This document shows positions 55,799-63,865 of a stretch of DNA of 64,000 nucleotides, piece by piece (positions within the stretch are counted from its first letter, which is position 1; each line of letters begins with the position of its first letter). Source of the DNA: Blastomonas sp. (GTDB taxonomy: Bacteria; Pseudomonadota; Alphaproteobacteria; Sphingomonadales; Sphingomonadaceae); NCBI RefSeq assembly GCF_030373265.1, contig NZ_JAUCZC010000006.1, forward strand, positions 98,858-162,857. The letters run 5' to 3'. The position numbers and the translations under genes were made by a program. The notes below the pieces were generated by a model that was given only the letters and a program-made list of their open reading frames with translations, was not told where the DNA came from and did not search any database.

Positions 55799-55926
55799 AA
55801 ACAAAACTCTTCGCGAAAGGAGGTCAGAACCAGGTTCCCTAAATACCTTCTGCCCTTGCGCAGGGGACATTCTGTCCGGTCTGCCGCGGTTCATGCCGGC
55901 GGTGGGCCTCAAAAATGGAGAACATC

Positions 55927-56490
55927 ATGGACATTCGTATTTCAGGTCATCAGGTCGATACTGGCGAAGCACTCAAGGTGCATGTCTCGGACCGGCTCAA
56001 TGCGATTGTCGAAAAGTATTTTTCAAAGGCGATATCCAGTCAGGTCACCTTCGGGCGAGGGCCGCATGACCAGTTCCAGTGCGATATCGTCACGCATGTG
56101 ATGCAGGGCCTGATCCTCAAGGGCCAGGGTATCGCGCCCGACGCGCATGTCGCGTTCGACATTGCCGCAGAGAAGATCGACAAGCAGCTGCGCCGCTATA
56201 TGGGCCGCCTCAAGGGCCGCCAGGAGCAGGTACAGCACGCTTTGGCCGAAGAAGAGGCTGCCTATACCGTGTTCGACAGCGGCAACGAGGAAGACGAGGC
56301 GGGCGATTTCCCCGTGGTGATCGCCGAGACCCGGGTCGACGTGCCCGAGGCGACCGTGTCCGATGCGGTGATGATGCTCGATCTGCGCAACACCAACGCG
56401 CTGTTTTTCAAGAACACCGGCACCGGACGGCACAATATGGTCTATCGCCGTACCGATGGCTCGATCGGCTGGGTCGAACCGGCCAAATAA
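55927..56490 (+). CDS. hpf: Ribosome hibernation promoting factor, long form
   Basis: Binds 30S subunits in stationary phase and pairs 70S ribosomes into inactive 100S dimers. The 187 residues contain the N-terminal HPF/YfiA domain (DIRISGHQVDTGEALKVHVS, KIDKQLRRYMGRLKG), a linker, and the C-terminal dimerisation domain (EATVSDAVMMLDLRNTNALF, MVYRRTDGSIGWVEP) that defines the long form. ATG 55927 follows GGAG by six bases. It stands 128 bases after dnaQ, and ptsN follows after 194 bases, the usual hpf-ptsN order. Confidence 0.95.
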   Translation: MDIRISGHQVDTGEALKVHVSDRLNAIVEKYFSKAISSQVTFGRGPHDQFQCDIVTHVMQGLILKGQGIAPDAHVAFDIAAEKIDKQLRRYMGRLKGRQEQVQHALAEEEAAYTVFDSGNEEDEAGDFPVVIAETRVDVPEATVSDAVMMLDLRNTNALFFKNTGTGRHNMVYRRTDGSIGWVEPAK

Positions 56491-56684
56491 CGCCTAGTTG
56501 TGCGCCTTTGCACAGAGCCGCTTGGTTTTTGCGGCAATCTGGTGCATGGGCGCCCCAGATATGCGTTGGCGGGACGAGGACAGAACCTCCCCGGCAGGGG
56601 CAACGCGAAACCTGACGGACATTCCTGCGCCCGCACTCGGCAACGATCGAGGGCGGGCGCACAGAATCGAGACTATTGATTATC

Positions 56685-57146
56685 ATGGCGTGGTTCGAAC
56701 TCGACAAGCAGGCGGTGCTCATCTCGGCGCGCGTCGCGGACAAGCAGCAGGCGCTGGAACTGGCAGCCGAACAGTTCGGCCATTGCTATGGGCTGGACAC
56801 CGACAAGGTGCTGAGCTGCCTGCTCGAACGCGAGCAATTGGGCTCGACCGGGTTCGGTCGTCGCGTGGCGATCCCGCACGGCAAGATCGACGGCCTCGAT
56901 CATTCGCTGGCGGTGCTGCTGCGGCTGGGCAAGCCGATCGACTTCGGCTCGATCGACAACCTGCCCGTGGACCTCGTGATCGCGCTGATCTCGCCGGTGG
57001 CCACCGGGGCCATGCATCTGCAGGCGCTGGCGCACATCTCGCGGCTGACGCGCGACGAAAAGACCCTGGCCAAGATCAAGGGCGCGGACGATCCCGATGC
57101 CATCTTCGCCCTGGTGACCGCCGAGCTGGACCGTGACGCTGCCTGA
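56685..57146 (+). CDS. ptsN: PTS IIA-like nitrogen regulatory protein PtsN
   Basis: EIIA-Ntr phosphocarrier of the nitrogen phosphotransferase system, regulating potassium, nitrogen and stress functions by protein contact. The 153 residues form a PTS EIIA type 2 domain with the phospho-accepting His in RRVAIPHGKIDGL and LVIALISPVATGAMHLQALAH. ATG 56685 is used; a TTG at 56676 is in frame. The end of the gene overlaps the next reading frame by 14 bases. Confidence 0.93.
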   Translation: MAWFELDKQAVLISARVADKQQALELAAEQFGHCYGLDTDKVLSCLLEREQLGSTGFGRRVAIPHGKIDGLDHSLAVLLRLGKPIDFGSIDNLPVDLVIALISPVATGAMHLQALAHISRLTRDEKTLAKIKGADDPDAIFALVTAELDRDAA

Positions 57147-57642
57147 AGCCGTTTCCGGTCAGGCCTCCGGTACCGGAGCCGAAGCGCATTATCGCGCGCT
57201 CGAGCGCCTTTACGAGGCCGCCGCGATCAACCGCCTGTTCCCCTCGCGCCTCAGCATCACCGAGCACGGCCGCGCGCGGATCGACTTCAACGTCACGCCC
57301 GAGCATTTTCATGCCGCAGGCGCAGCGCACGGCACCTTGTATTTCAAGATGCTCGATGATGCGGCGTTTTATGCCTGCAACGCGCTGGTCACCGACCGGT
57401 TTCTGCTGACCACCGCCTTCAATCTGCATTTCACAGCGCCCGTACGCGCCGGACCGGTCTATGCCGAGGGCCATTGGGTCAGCGGCCGCAGGCGGGTGTT
57501 CGTCGGAGAGGCGCGGCTGGTCGATAGCCATGGCGAAGAGATCGCCCGCGGCACCGGCACGTTCATGCGATCGCATATCGGCCTGTCGGGGCTCGAGGGC
57601 TACAGCCTCCCGACCGCGATACCCGGCACGGACGCGGCTTGA
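57133..57642 (+). CDS. PaaI-like hot-dog thioesterase
   Basis: A 169-residue protein with a single hot-dog fold: ITEHGRARIDFNVTPEHFHA, GAAHGTLYFKMLDDAAFYAC (the central helix with conserved His-Gly and Asp) and LTTAFNLHFTAPVRAGPVYAEG. Likely hydrolyses acyl-CoA or acyl-protein thioesters; substrate not predictable. Translation would begin at GTG 57133, 14 bases inside ptsN, and the stop shares a base with the DUF1491 start, so three genes are translationally linked. Confidence 0.85.
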   Translation: MTLPEAVSGQASGTGAEAHYRALERLYEAAAINRLFPSRLSITEHGRARIDFNVTPEHFHAAGAAHGTLYFKMLDDAAFYACNALVTDRFLLTTAFNLHFTAPVRAGPVYAEGHWVSGRRRVFVGEARLVDSHGEEIARGTGTFMRSHIGLSGLEGYSLPTAIPGTDAA

Positions 57643-57995
57643 TGATCGAACCGCGACTCGCCGCGCATATCCGGATCGAGGCGCTGAAGCGGCTGACCCA
57701 GGCGGCAGGGGGGTTTGCCACGTTGCTGGCGAAGGGCGACTTGGTTGCGGGTGCGATCTTGATCACGCGCACGGTGCGCGGCGCCGACAATGGCGTGATC
57801 GAGGGGACGTCGGATCTCGACGGAAGCGTCCACTGGAAAGAGATCTGGAATGAAGACGCCCAGACGATCGCGGGCAAGGGGACGCTATCGGAATATGTAG
57901 CGCGCCGACGGTCCAGAGACCCCGATATATGGGTTATTGAACTGGATGTCGCCAGCCGCGCACAGTTCGACGCTATAATCAACCAGATGCGTTGA
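57642..57995 (+). CDS. DUF1491 family protein
   Basis: A 117-residue protein matching DUF1491: LAAHIRIEALKRLTQAAGGFAT, GDLVAGAILITRTVRG, HWKEIWN and DPDIWVIELDVASRAQFD. Small, soluble, and restricted mainly to alphaproteobacteria; no known activity. ATG 57642 overlaps the last base of the thioesterase stop. Last gene of the ptsN group. Confidence 0.85.
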   Translation: MIEPRLAAHIRIEALKRLTQAAGGFATLLAKGDLVAGAILITRTVRGADNGVIEGTSDLDGSVHWKEIWNEDAQTIAGKGTLSEYVARRRSRDPDIWVIELDVASRAQFDAIINQMR

Positions 57996-58004
57996 CTCGC
58001 CTGG

Positions 58005-58195
58005 CCCCATGATAGAGGGGCGCGTTCACCAGAAACGCGCAGGCGGCTTACAGGTTCCACCGGAATACAGACCGGTCGGAGAATCCGAAGCAGGCACGCA
58101 GACGGGGGGAAACCTTTCGGAGTACGGCCAGCAGATATCCTTCTGCCAGCTCGTTGCCCCGGACATGGTGACTCACCGCACAGTCAAAGACTTTG
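58005..58195 (+). promoter_or_regulatory. Structured leader of the SleB-type hydrolase gene
   Basis: This gap of about 190 bases before the hydrolase holds four perfect or near-perfect hairpins: CGCGTT/AACGCG (58021-58039), ACCGG/CCGGT (58059-58076), TCCGAA/TTCGGA (58084-58121, enclosing CACGCA and a run GGGGGGAAACC) and GCAGA/TCTGC (58131-58146). Segments recall conserved strings of known riboswitch cores (AGAATCCG..GC; CACGCA-GGG-AAACC-TTCG), but no class fits completely. A cis-acting RNA is inferred. Confidence 0.4.
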
Positions 58196-58855
58196 ATGAG
58201 TACGATAATCAAGGCAGCCAGCATGGCCGCCGTGGCGATTTATTCGATCGCTACCCTGACCTTCACCGACGCTTCAGCCGCCTTTGCATCGCCGCTGATT
58301 GCCGACATGATCCAGCCGGTCCCAGCCCAGACCAGCGAAGACGCCGTTTCCAGCGACCTTGACGTCCCTGTCGAAACCCTCGCGGATGCTGATACCGACC
58401 CCCTTCAGATCGACACGCAGAACGCCGCTCCGCCGCTCAAGGCCGAGAGCCTGACGCAGCTCGTCGCGATGCATGATCATCCCGCCCAGATCGACGAAGA
58501 AACCCGCTGCCTTGCCGGTGCGGTCTATTTCGAATCCAAGGGTGAAACGCTCAACGGCCAGCTCGCCGTCGCCAAGGTGGTTATCGCGCGTCGCGATTCG
58601 GGCCGCTTTGCCAACAGCCTGTGCGGCGTGGTCTATCAGCCCAGCCAGTTCTCGTTCGTGCGTGGCGGCAAGATGCCCGCCATCCCGACCTCCAGCCGCA
58701 GCTGGTCCGAAGCGGTTGCCATCGCGCAGATCGCGCTGAACGATGCCTGGGAAAGCCCGGTCGAAGGTGCGTTGTTCTTCCACGCGCGCCATGTCTCGCC
58801 CGGCTGGCGGATGCAGCGCCTTGCCGCTGTCGACAACCACATTTTCTATCGTTGA
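58196..58855 (+). CDS. SleB-type cell wall hydrolase
   Basis: A 219-residue exported protein with a hydrophobic N-terminus (AASMAAVAIYSIATLTFTDA) and a C-terminal hydrolase_2 domain: ETRCLAGAVYFESKGETLNG with the catalytic Glu, QLAVAKVVIARRDSGRFANS, LCGVVYQPSQFSFV and ALFFHARHVSPGW. SleB-like lytic transglycosylases cleave peptidoglycan; vegetative members in alphaproteobacteria remodel the wall. Start at ATG 58196 or a TTG three bases earlier. A long folded leader precedes it and a terminator hairpin follows. Confidence 0.9.
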   Translation: MSTIIKAASMAAVAIYSIATLTFTDASAAFASPLIADMIQPVPAQTSEDAVSSDLDVPVETLADADTDPLQIDTQNAAPPLKAESLTQLVAMHDHPAQIDEETRCLAGAVYFESKGETLNGQLAVAKVVIARRDSGRFANSLCGVVYQPSQFSFVRGGKMPAIPTSSRSWSEAVAIAQIALNDAWESPVEGALFFHARHVSPGWRMQRLAAVDNHIFYR

Positions 58856-58922
58856 GTTCGGCTGCCCGATCGGGCAGTTACGGACCCCTATCGAGCTAGT
58901 CCTTTGGGTCGCGAAGGACTGA

Positions 58923-58957
58923 GGCGGGCGCAGCAATGCGTCCGCCTTACCATTTTT
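58923..58957 (+). terminator. Intrinsic terminator after the SleB-type gene
   Basis: GGCGGGCGCA (58923-58932), loop GCAA, TGCGTCCGCC (58937-58946), then TTACCATTTTT. Ten base pairs with one G-T, followed by a T-rich tract. Confidence 0.75.
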
Positions 58958-58979
58958 ACCCGTCGAATGGGTGGGATGC

Positions 58980-59013
58980 AAAAAAGGACCGGCGGCTTGG
59001 GGGCCACCGGTCC
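58980..59013 (-). terminator. Intrinsic terminator after urcA
   Basis: On the minus strand GGACCGGTGGC pairs with GCCGCCGGTCC and is followed by a run of six T, 37 bases after the urcA stop. Confidence 0.8.
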
Positions 59014-59049
59014 AGTCTCGACTTTACCAAGGGTTGGTAAACTGGAAAA

Positions 59050-59436
59050 TCAGCTGCCTACGGCGATGCGCTCACCGGCTTTGAAATGATCGCCGGCCTC
59101 GGCGCGGGCGACCAGCGTCACCATCGCGCGCTGGCCGCTGGCCATGGTTTCCTGGATGCACGCGCGACGATCCATCTGCTGCTGCAGCGGTGCGCGCTCG
59201 GCCGCGCCACAGACCTTCTGCGATGCGACCTTGAGGCGCGATTCGAGCGCTGCGACGCCCTGCGCCGTGGTCAGGTCCAGATCGACGAACCGAACGTCGA
59301 CGCTGCGGTAGACGCGTCCATCCTTTTCGACCGAGGTGATGGGATTGGCCTGCACAGAGGCGGAAAACAGGATGGCGGTGGCAGTTGCCGCAGCCAGGCT
59401 GCGAGACAGAAATGATGCGGGTGCGGGGGCAAGCAT
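59050..59436 (-). CDS. UrcA family protein
   Basis: A 128-residue secreted protein. The N-terminus is a signal peptide (SLAAATATAILFSASVQA), and the mature part has YRSVDVRFVDLDLTTAQGVA, ALESRLKVASQKVCGAAE and RACIQETMA with two Cys likely forming a disulphide. UrcA-family proteins are abundant in sphingomonads and caulobacters; no biochemical role is established. A ribosome site AAAGGA precedes ATG 59436 by nine bases. Monocistronic with its own terminator. Confidence 0.87.
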   Translation of the reverse strand: MLAPAPASFLSRSLAAATATAILFSASVQANPITSVEKDGRVYRSVDVRFVDLDLTTAQGVAALESRLKVASQKVCGAAERAPLQQQMDRRACIQETMASGQRAMVTLVARAEAGDHFKAGERIAVGS

Positions 59437-59760
59437 GGGGTGGGGTCCTTTCGATGATGCAAACTGAACCGTGACCGGCCCTGTTGGTTAAGGGGCCCAT
59501 CAGGGCCGGTTCTGGTTTGCCGCGGATGCCCGGCCTGGGGAGCTATGGACATCCGCGACAGGATCTGGATAGGCGCCCAGGCGCGGCCGGTCGCGGCCCG
59601 CTCGACCAAATCGGCCAATGCGTCGCTCAACGACTACACGCGTCGACGAACGACAGCGCGGGATCGACAAATGTTATAATGTCGCGAATGTGTCATCCGA
59701 ATCGGTCGGCTCGGACTAAGCTGACGTTACGGAAAGGCTGATGGCCAACCGCTTTGTTTC

Positions 59761-59833
59761 GTCAGGCTCCCGAACGCGGGAATCCCGCTGAGGCATTGGC
59801 GGACACGCGGGACACCCGCGTTGGCGGGGGTGA
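59761..59833. repeat. Dispersed palindromic repeat, family B, degraded copy 5
   Basis: GTCAGGCTCCCGAACGCGGG with AATCCCGCT on the left and ACACCCGCGTTGGCGGGGGT with GAC on the right keep the outer arms of family B; the core is diverged. Confidence 0.7.
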
Positions 59834-59869
59834 CGAACCATTGGTCGATGCAGACGGCTATGCCAGGCC

Positions 59870-59885
59870 GGTTCCACGTGGAACC
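59870..59885. promoter_or_regulatory. Perfect 16-base palindrome resembling parS
   Basis: GGTTCCACGTGGAACC shares CCACGTG with parS but departs from TGTTTCACGTGAAACA at symmetrical positions. It lies 18 bases past the thiSG stop. Either a diverged parS or an operator for an unknown regulator. Confidence 0.3.
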
Positions 59886-59903
59886 GATGGACGCCGACGA
59901 GGA

Positions 59904-60914
59904 TCAGATCAGGCCAGCAAGCGGGCTCGACGGATCGGCATATTTCCGCGTGCCCATGCGTCCGGCCAGATACGCGTCGCGTCCGGCCTGAACCGCCAGC
60001 TTCATCGCGCGCGCCATGCGGATGGGATCCTTGGCTTCGGCGATGGCGGTGTTCATCAGCACGCCGTCGCAGCCCAGTTCCATTGCGATCGCCGCATCCG
60101 ATGCGGTGCCGACGCCCGCATCGACCAGCACGGGGACCTTGGCGTTCTCGATGATCAGACGGATGGTCACCCGGTTCTGGATGCCCAAGCCCGATCCGAT
60201 CGGTGCGCCCAGCGGCATGATCGCCACCGCGCCCGCGTCTTCTAGCCTTTTGGCGCCGATCGGATCGTCGACGCAATAGACCATCGGCTTGAAGCCTTCC
60301 TTGGCCAGGATCTCGGTGGCGCGCAGCGTTTCGTGCATGTCGGGGTAGAGCGTCTTGGCCTCGCCCAGCACCTCGAGCTTGACCAGGTCCCAGCCGCCCG
60401 CTTCGCGCGCCAGCCGCAACGTGCGGATCGCATCCTCGCCGGTGAAGCAACCGGCGGTGTTGGGCAGATAGGTGATCTTCTTGGGATCGATGAAATCGGT
60501 CAGCATCGGCGCGCTGGGATCGGAGACATTGACCCGGCGGACCGCGACGGTGACGATCTCGGCGCCCGAGGCTTCCACTGCGGCGGCGTTCTGCGCAAAG
60601 TCCTTGTACTTGCCGGTGCCGACGATAAGTCGCGAGCGGAAGGTGTGCCCCGCCACGCTCCAGCTGTCGTCGGCAGGCGCATGATCGCCGCCCCCGACGA
60701 AATGCACGATCTCGAGCCGGTCGCCATCGGTGACGGTCACTTTAGCCAGCGTCGAACGCGGCACGATCTCCAGATTGCGCTCGACCGCGACCTTGGCCGG
60801 ATCAAGACCCAGGCTGGTGACCAGAGCGGCGATGCTGTGCCCGGCGGGCACGCGGCGCCGTTCGCCATTGATATGGATGGTGATGTCGGCGGTGCTGGTT
60901 TCGGTGCTGGTCAT
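59904..60914 (-). CDS. thiG: ThiS-ThiG fusion: sulfur carrier and thiazole synthase
   Basis: A 336-residue protein joining the thiamine sulfur carrier ThiS (about residues 9-78, beta-grasp start [20 protein letters not shown], end EIVHFVGGG) to thiazole synthase ThiG ([36 protein letters not shown] with the Schiff-base Lys, [39 protein letters not shown]). The ThiS Gly-Gly that must be free to become a thiocarboxylate is here internal ([11 protein letters not shown]). ATG 60914 is used because the 13 upstream residues are atypical. No other thi gene is adjacent. Confidence 0.93.
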   Translation of the reverse strand: MTSTETSTADITIHINGERRRVPAGHSIAALVTSLGLDPAKVAVERNLEIVPRSTLAKVTVTDGDRLEIVHFVGGGDHAPADDSWSVAGHTFRSRLIVGTGKYKDFAQNAAAVEASGAEIVTVAVRRVNVSDPSAPMLTDFIDPKKITYLPNTAGCFTGEDAIRTLRLAREAGGWDLVKLEVLGEAKTLYPDMHETLRATEILAKEGFKPMVYCVDDPIGAKRLEDAGAVAIMPLGAPIGSGLGIQNRVTIRLIIENAKVPVLVDAGVGTASDAAIAMELGCDGVLMNTAIAEAKDPIRMARAMKLAVQAGRDAYLAGRMGTRKYADPSSPLAGLI

Positions 60915-60989
60915 AGGCCGCAACTCTTGGCGCGGATGGCAGGCAAAGGGCAAGTGCGAATGTTAGTGTCCGACTTGCAGCAGCCTTCG

Positions 60990-61367
60990 TCAGCCCTGAC
61001 GGGCGGCGCGGTAATTGAGCAGATGCGCGACGCTGAGCAGGGCGACGCCTGTCAGGGTGAGCGCATATTCATAGGCGCTGCCGTGCGGCACCGTCATCGC
61101 CATGACCATAGCAGCAATGCCGACAACGCCGATCCCCAGCGGCAGCCGCGCGCCATGCGTGCGCACGCCATGGCCCAGAGCCAGCGCAGCCATCAGCGCG
61201 GCGAGCACGAAGCCCACTTCGTGCACCCAGGGCGCGAGCAGCATGCCGCCCAGCGAGGCAAATCCCGCCACCAGCCAGATCCCTGCGGCGCAGTGCACCA
61301 TGCACAATGCCGACAGCGCAATCGCTGCAGAATCGAGCTGGCCGGATTTGGTGATACGAGACAACAT
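60990..61367 (-). CDS. MerC-domain membrane protein
   Basis: A 125-residue inner-membrane protein with four helices. ALSALCMVHCAAGIWLVAGFA carries the MerC Cys-x-x-His-Cys motif; further helices are FVLAALMAALALGHGV, IGVVGIAAMVMAMTV and YALTLTGVALLS. MerC proteins take up Hg(II), but chromosomal homologues without a mer operon are often linked to zinc homeostasis. No mer genes are near. A palindrome lies 19-28 bases upstream. Confidence 0.85.
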   Translation of the reverse strand: MLSRITKSGQLDSAAIALSALCMVHCAAGIWLVAGFASLGGMLLAPWVHEVGFVLAALMAALALGHGVRTHGARLPLGIGVVGIAAMVMAMTVPHGSAYEYALTLTGVALLSVAHLLNYRAARQG

Positions 61368-61385
61368 GCAGTCCCCATAGGTGAT

Positions 61386-61395
61386 ATGATATCAT
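61386..61395. promoter_or_regulatory. Palindrome in the merC-ctaA intergenic region (possible Zur-type operator)
   Basis: ATGATATCAT, a perfect ten-base palindrome within GTGATATGATATCATTGC, lies 19-28 bases upstream of the merC start. AT-rich palindromes of this kind are typical of Fur/Zur-family sites. The regulator is inference. Confidence 0.35.
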
Positions 61396-61516
61396 TGCGC
61401 AATGTCGCTTGAACGGTCGGTCGCAAAAACATGCCGATGGGCCCGGTTTGGCAGGAACGGGACGCTGTGCAAAAAACCCCTTGCAAGCCGGGCACCGGCG
61501 TCCGAAATGCGTGACC

Positions 61517-62602
61517 ATGACCAGCCTCTCGCAAGCCCGAGTTCCCGCAGCCCAGTCCGGCGGACGTGCGACCCCGTCCGCAATCGCCAACTGGCTGTAT
61601 GGCGTGGCGCTGCTGGTGTTTGTCATGGTCGTGGTCGGCGGGATCACCCGGCTGACCGAATCGGGCCTGTCGATCACCGAATGGAATGTCGTGACCGGCA
61701 TCCTGCCACCTTTGTCCGAGGCGGCGTGGGTGGCCGAGTTCGAGAAGTACAAGCTGATCCCGGAATATATCGAGGTCAACGCCGGCATGACGCTGGCCGA
61801 GTTCAAGACCATCTATTTCTGGGAATATGTTCACCGGCTGCTGGGGCGGCTGGTCGGTGTCGCTTTCGCGCTCCCGTTTGCCTATTTCGCCATCCGCCGC
61901 GCGATCCCCACAAGCTATGGCTGGCGGCTGACGGCTTTGTTCGCGCTGGGCGGGCTGCAGGGCGCGGTGGGCTGGTGGATGGTCACCTCGGGCCTGTCCG
62001 AGCGCACCGATGTCAGCCATTTCCGGCTTGCGGTGCACCTGCTCAACGCGCTGTTCATCATGGCGGGGCTGATCTGGACCGCGCTCGACCTGAAGGCGCT
62101 GGCGCGCGACCCCGGTGGCCGTCCGGCGCGGATGACGGGCCTGAGCCTGATCGTGATCGCGGTGCTGTTCGTGCAATTGCTGTTCGGGGCCTGGGTGGCG
62201 GGGCTCAACGCGGGCTATGCGGCGAAAAGCTGGCCGCTGATGAACGGGTCGTTCTTTCCGGTCGATGTCGACTGGTCGCAGGGGCTGGTACACACGCTGA
62301 CCCATGATCCCCTCATGCTGCACTTCCTTCACCGCTGGTGGGCGTTCGCAGCCGTCGCCGCCCTGGTGGTGATGGCGCGCAGCGTGCGCCGCGTCGACCG
62401 GCGGATTTCGCTGGCGATCCACACCGCCTTTGGCGTCCAGGTTCTGCTCGGCATCGCCACGGTGATGACCAGCGTCGATCTGCATCTGGCGGTGCTGCAT
62501 CAGGCGGTTGGCGCCATCCTGGTTGCGACGACGGTCTGGGGCGCGCACCGGCTGGGCCAGACCTCGCCGGTCGCCAGTCCCGCCAGATCGGCGGTTGCGT
62601 GA
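61517..62602 (+). CDS. ctaA: Heme A synthase
   Basis: Converts heme O to heme A for cytochrome c oxidase. The 361 residues have eight helices in two four-helix halves: GVALLVFVMVVVGGITRLTE with SGLSITEWNVVTG, IYFWEYVHRLLGRLVGVAFA, VSHFRLAVHLLNALFIM and LMLHFLHRWWAFAAVAALVV, each carrying conserved His ligands (EYVHR, HFRLAVH, HFLHR, LHQAVG). This is the eukaryote/alphaproteobacterial Cox15-like type. ATG 61517 selected. The stop overlaps cutA by GTGA. Confidence 0.94.
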   Translation: MTSLSQARVPAAQSGGRATPSAIANWLYGVALLVFVMVVVGGITRLTESGLSITEWNVVTGILPPLSEAAWVAEFEKYKLIPEYIEVNAGMTLAEFKTIYFWEYVHRLLGRLVGVAFALPFAYFAIRRAIPTSYGWRLTALFALGGLQGAVGWWMVTSGLSERTDVSHFRLAVHLLNALFIMAGLIWTALDLKALARDPGGRPARMTGLSLIVIAVLFVQLLFGAWVAGLNAGYAAKSWPLMNGSFFPVDVDWSQGLVHTLTHDPLMLHFLHRWWAFAAVAALVVMARSVRRVDRRISLAIHTAFGVQVLLGIATVMTSVDLHLAVLHQAVGAILVATTVWGAHRLGQTSPVASPARSAVA

Positions 62603-62949
62603 TCGGCGATCTGGCCAGCGAACCATCCGATATCCGGCTGGTCTACTGCCCCTTTGCCGACGAGGAGCAGGCGCGGACGATTGCGCGCACCGTGGTGCGC
62701 GAACAGCTCGCCGCCTGCGCCAACATCCTCGCCCCCGTGCTTTCGGTCTTTCACTGGCAGGGTGAACTCTCCGAACAGGCCGAGGTGCCGGTGCTGTTCA
62801 AGACCGCCCTGCCCCAGTCCAAGGCCTTGGTCGCGCGGATCGTGCATCTGCACAGCTACGAAGAGCCCGCCGTGCTGGTGCTGCCGGTCGACTATTGCCC
62901 GCCCAGCTTTCGCGCCTGGGTGTTCGCGCAGACGCTCGCGGTCGATTGA
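62599..62949 (+). CDS. cutA: Divalent-cation tolerance protein CutA
   Basis: A 116-residue trimeric ferredoxin-like protein of the CutA1 family linked to copper tolerance. The start is GTG 62599, overlapping the ctaA stop. Family blocks are complete: LVYCPFADEEQARTIARTVV, LAACANILAPVLSVFHWQGE, VPVLFKTALPQSKALVARIV and LHSYEEPAVLVLPVDYC. Co-translation with heme A synthase suggests a copper/oxidase context, although the biochemical role of CutA is unsettled. Confidence 0.93.
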   Translation: MIGDLASEPSDIRLVYCPFADEEQARTIARTVVREQLAACANILAPVLSVFHWQGELSEQAEVPVLFKTALPQSKALVARIVHLHSYEEPAVLVLPVDYCPPSFRAWVFAQTLAVD

Positions 62950-62965
62950 TGCTGGGCATCTGCTG

Positions 62966-63784
62966 ATGCTGACCGGCGCGCTGCTGCTGCTCGCGCAGCC
63001 CGCCGCGAGCCTTGGTGCCCCGCCCGAATCCCCCGCATGCCCCGCAGCGGTGATTGCCTTCGCCCCGCCGCTTGAGACCCCGCTGGTGCTGATCCGCAGG
63101 ATAGACCGTCCTGTGGCCGAGGGCATCTTCACCCAGACGGTGACCTATGCCGTGACCTTCACCCGCTCGGGACGCGGCTACCGGATGCGCTGGCAGCAGA
63201 CCGGGCATCGGGTCGATGCCCCGCCCGAATTGCTTCGGCTGCTGGCGCTGGATGGAGAAAGCGCGGCCGGCGAGATTCTCGACTTCACGCTCGATGCGGA
63301 CGGCACGCTGCTGGGCGTGACCGAATCGCCCGACGCGGCTGAGCGACTCAGGCTGGCGATCGACCGTCTGCGCACCGACCCCGCGCTGACCGCGCGTTCG
63401 GAGCGCGAGCAGGTGGCGATGACGGCGGTGCTCGACCGGCTGGCGGCGCTGCCACCCGGCGAGCGTGCCGAAGTGCATAAGGTCAAGGCATCGCGCCTGC
63501 TGATGCTGGCCGGACGCCCATGCCGTTCCAGTGCGCTGGTGGCAGCCGATGGCGCGAGCTTCCGCTTGGCCGCGGTAACCGGCGAAACCCTTGGTTTTTC
63601 AAGCGCGAGAGCCGAATCCCTGCCCGATGGCCCGCAGTTTTCCGTCCGCACCACCGGCACGCTGTCGTTGCGCACAGGGTTGGTCGAAAGCCAGCACCGC
63701 AGCATGACCAGCACGGTCAAGGGTAGCAGCCGTCTGTTCCGCGAATCGGTGACGCTCGAGCCCATATCCGCCAAGCCGGATTGA
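62966..63784 (+). CDS. Secreted hypothetical protein
   Basis: A 272-residue protein that I do not recognise. ATG 62966, 16 bases after cutA, gives a signal peptide (MLTGALLLLAQPAASLGA) followed by a mature region with EGIFTQTVTYAVTFTRSGRG, YRMRWQQTGHRVDAPPELLR, EILDFTLDADGTLLGVTE and a C-terminal VRTTGTLSLRTGLVESQHRS. Two Cys occur (SPACPA and RPCRSS). The alternating polar/hydrophobic pattern suggests beta structure in the periplasm. No domain name can be given. Confidence 0.75.
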   Translation: MLTGALLLLAQPAASLGAPPESPACPAAVIAFAPPLETPLVLIRRIDRPVAEGIFTQTVTYAVTFTRSGRGYRMRWQQTGHRVDAPPELLRLLALDGESAAGEILDFTLDADGTLLGVTESPDAAERLRLAIDRLRTDPALTARSEREQVAMTAVLDRLAALPPGERAEVHKVKASRLLMLAGRPCRSSALVAADGASFRLAAVTGETLGFSSARAESLPDGPQFSVRTTGTLSLRTGLVESQHRSMTSTVKGSSRLFRESVTLEPISAKPD

Positions 63785-63824
63785 AGAAGGTATCATTTTA
63801 CCTCATTGCAATCGCGCGGAAAGC

Positions 63825-63853
63825 TTGACTAAATGCGCCTCGATGGTCATTAG
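63825..63853 (+). promoter_or_regulatory. Candidate rplM promoter
   Basis: TTGACT (63825-63830), a 17-base spacer, then CATTAG (63848-63853). The -35 is good and the -10 weak. It would produce a leader of about 110 bases before rplM. Confidence 0.4.
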
Positions 63854-63865
63854 CCGCGCTACGCT

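Larger units (their letters stand above)
59437..59903. other. 467-base intergenic region between urcA and thiSG
   Basis: This gap should contain the urcA promoter (not resolved by eye), a degraded family B repeat at 59761-59833, and the perfect palindrome GGTTCCACGTGGAACC at 59870-59885. Short reading frames in it have no recognisable domain or ribosome site and I do not call them genes. Confidence 0.65.

Noticed and set aside
58009..58362. A 117-codon rightward reading frame starting in the leader of the SleB-type gene
   Set aside because: No ribosome site, no recognisable domain, and it runs deep into the hydrolase gene in another frame.
60990..61367. Mercury resistance operon
   Set aside because: Only a merC-like gene is present; merR, merT, merP and merA are absent nearby.
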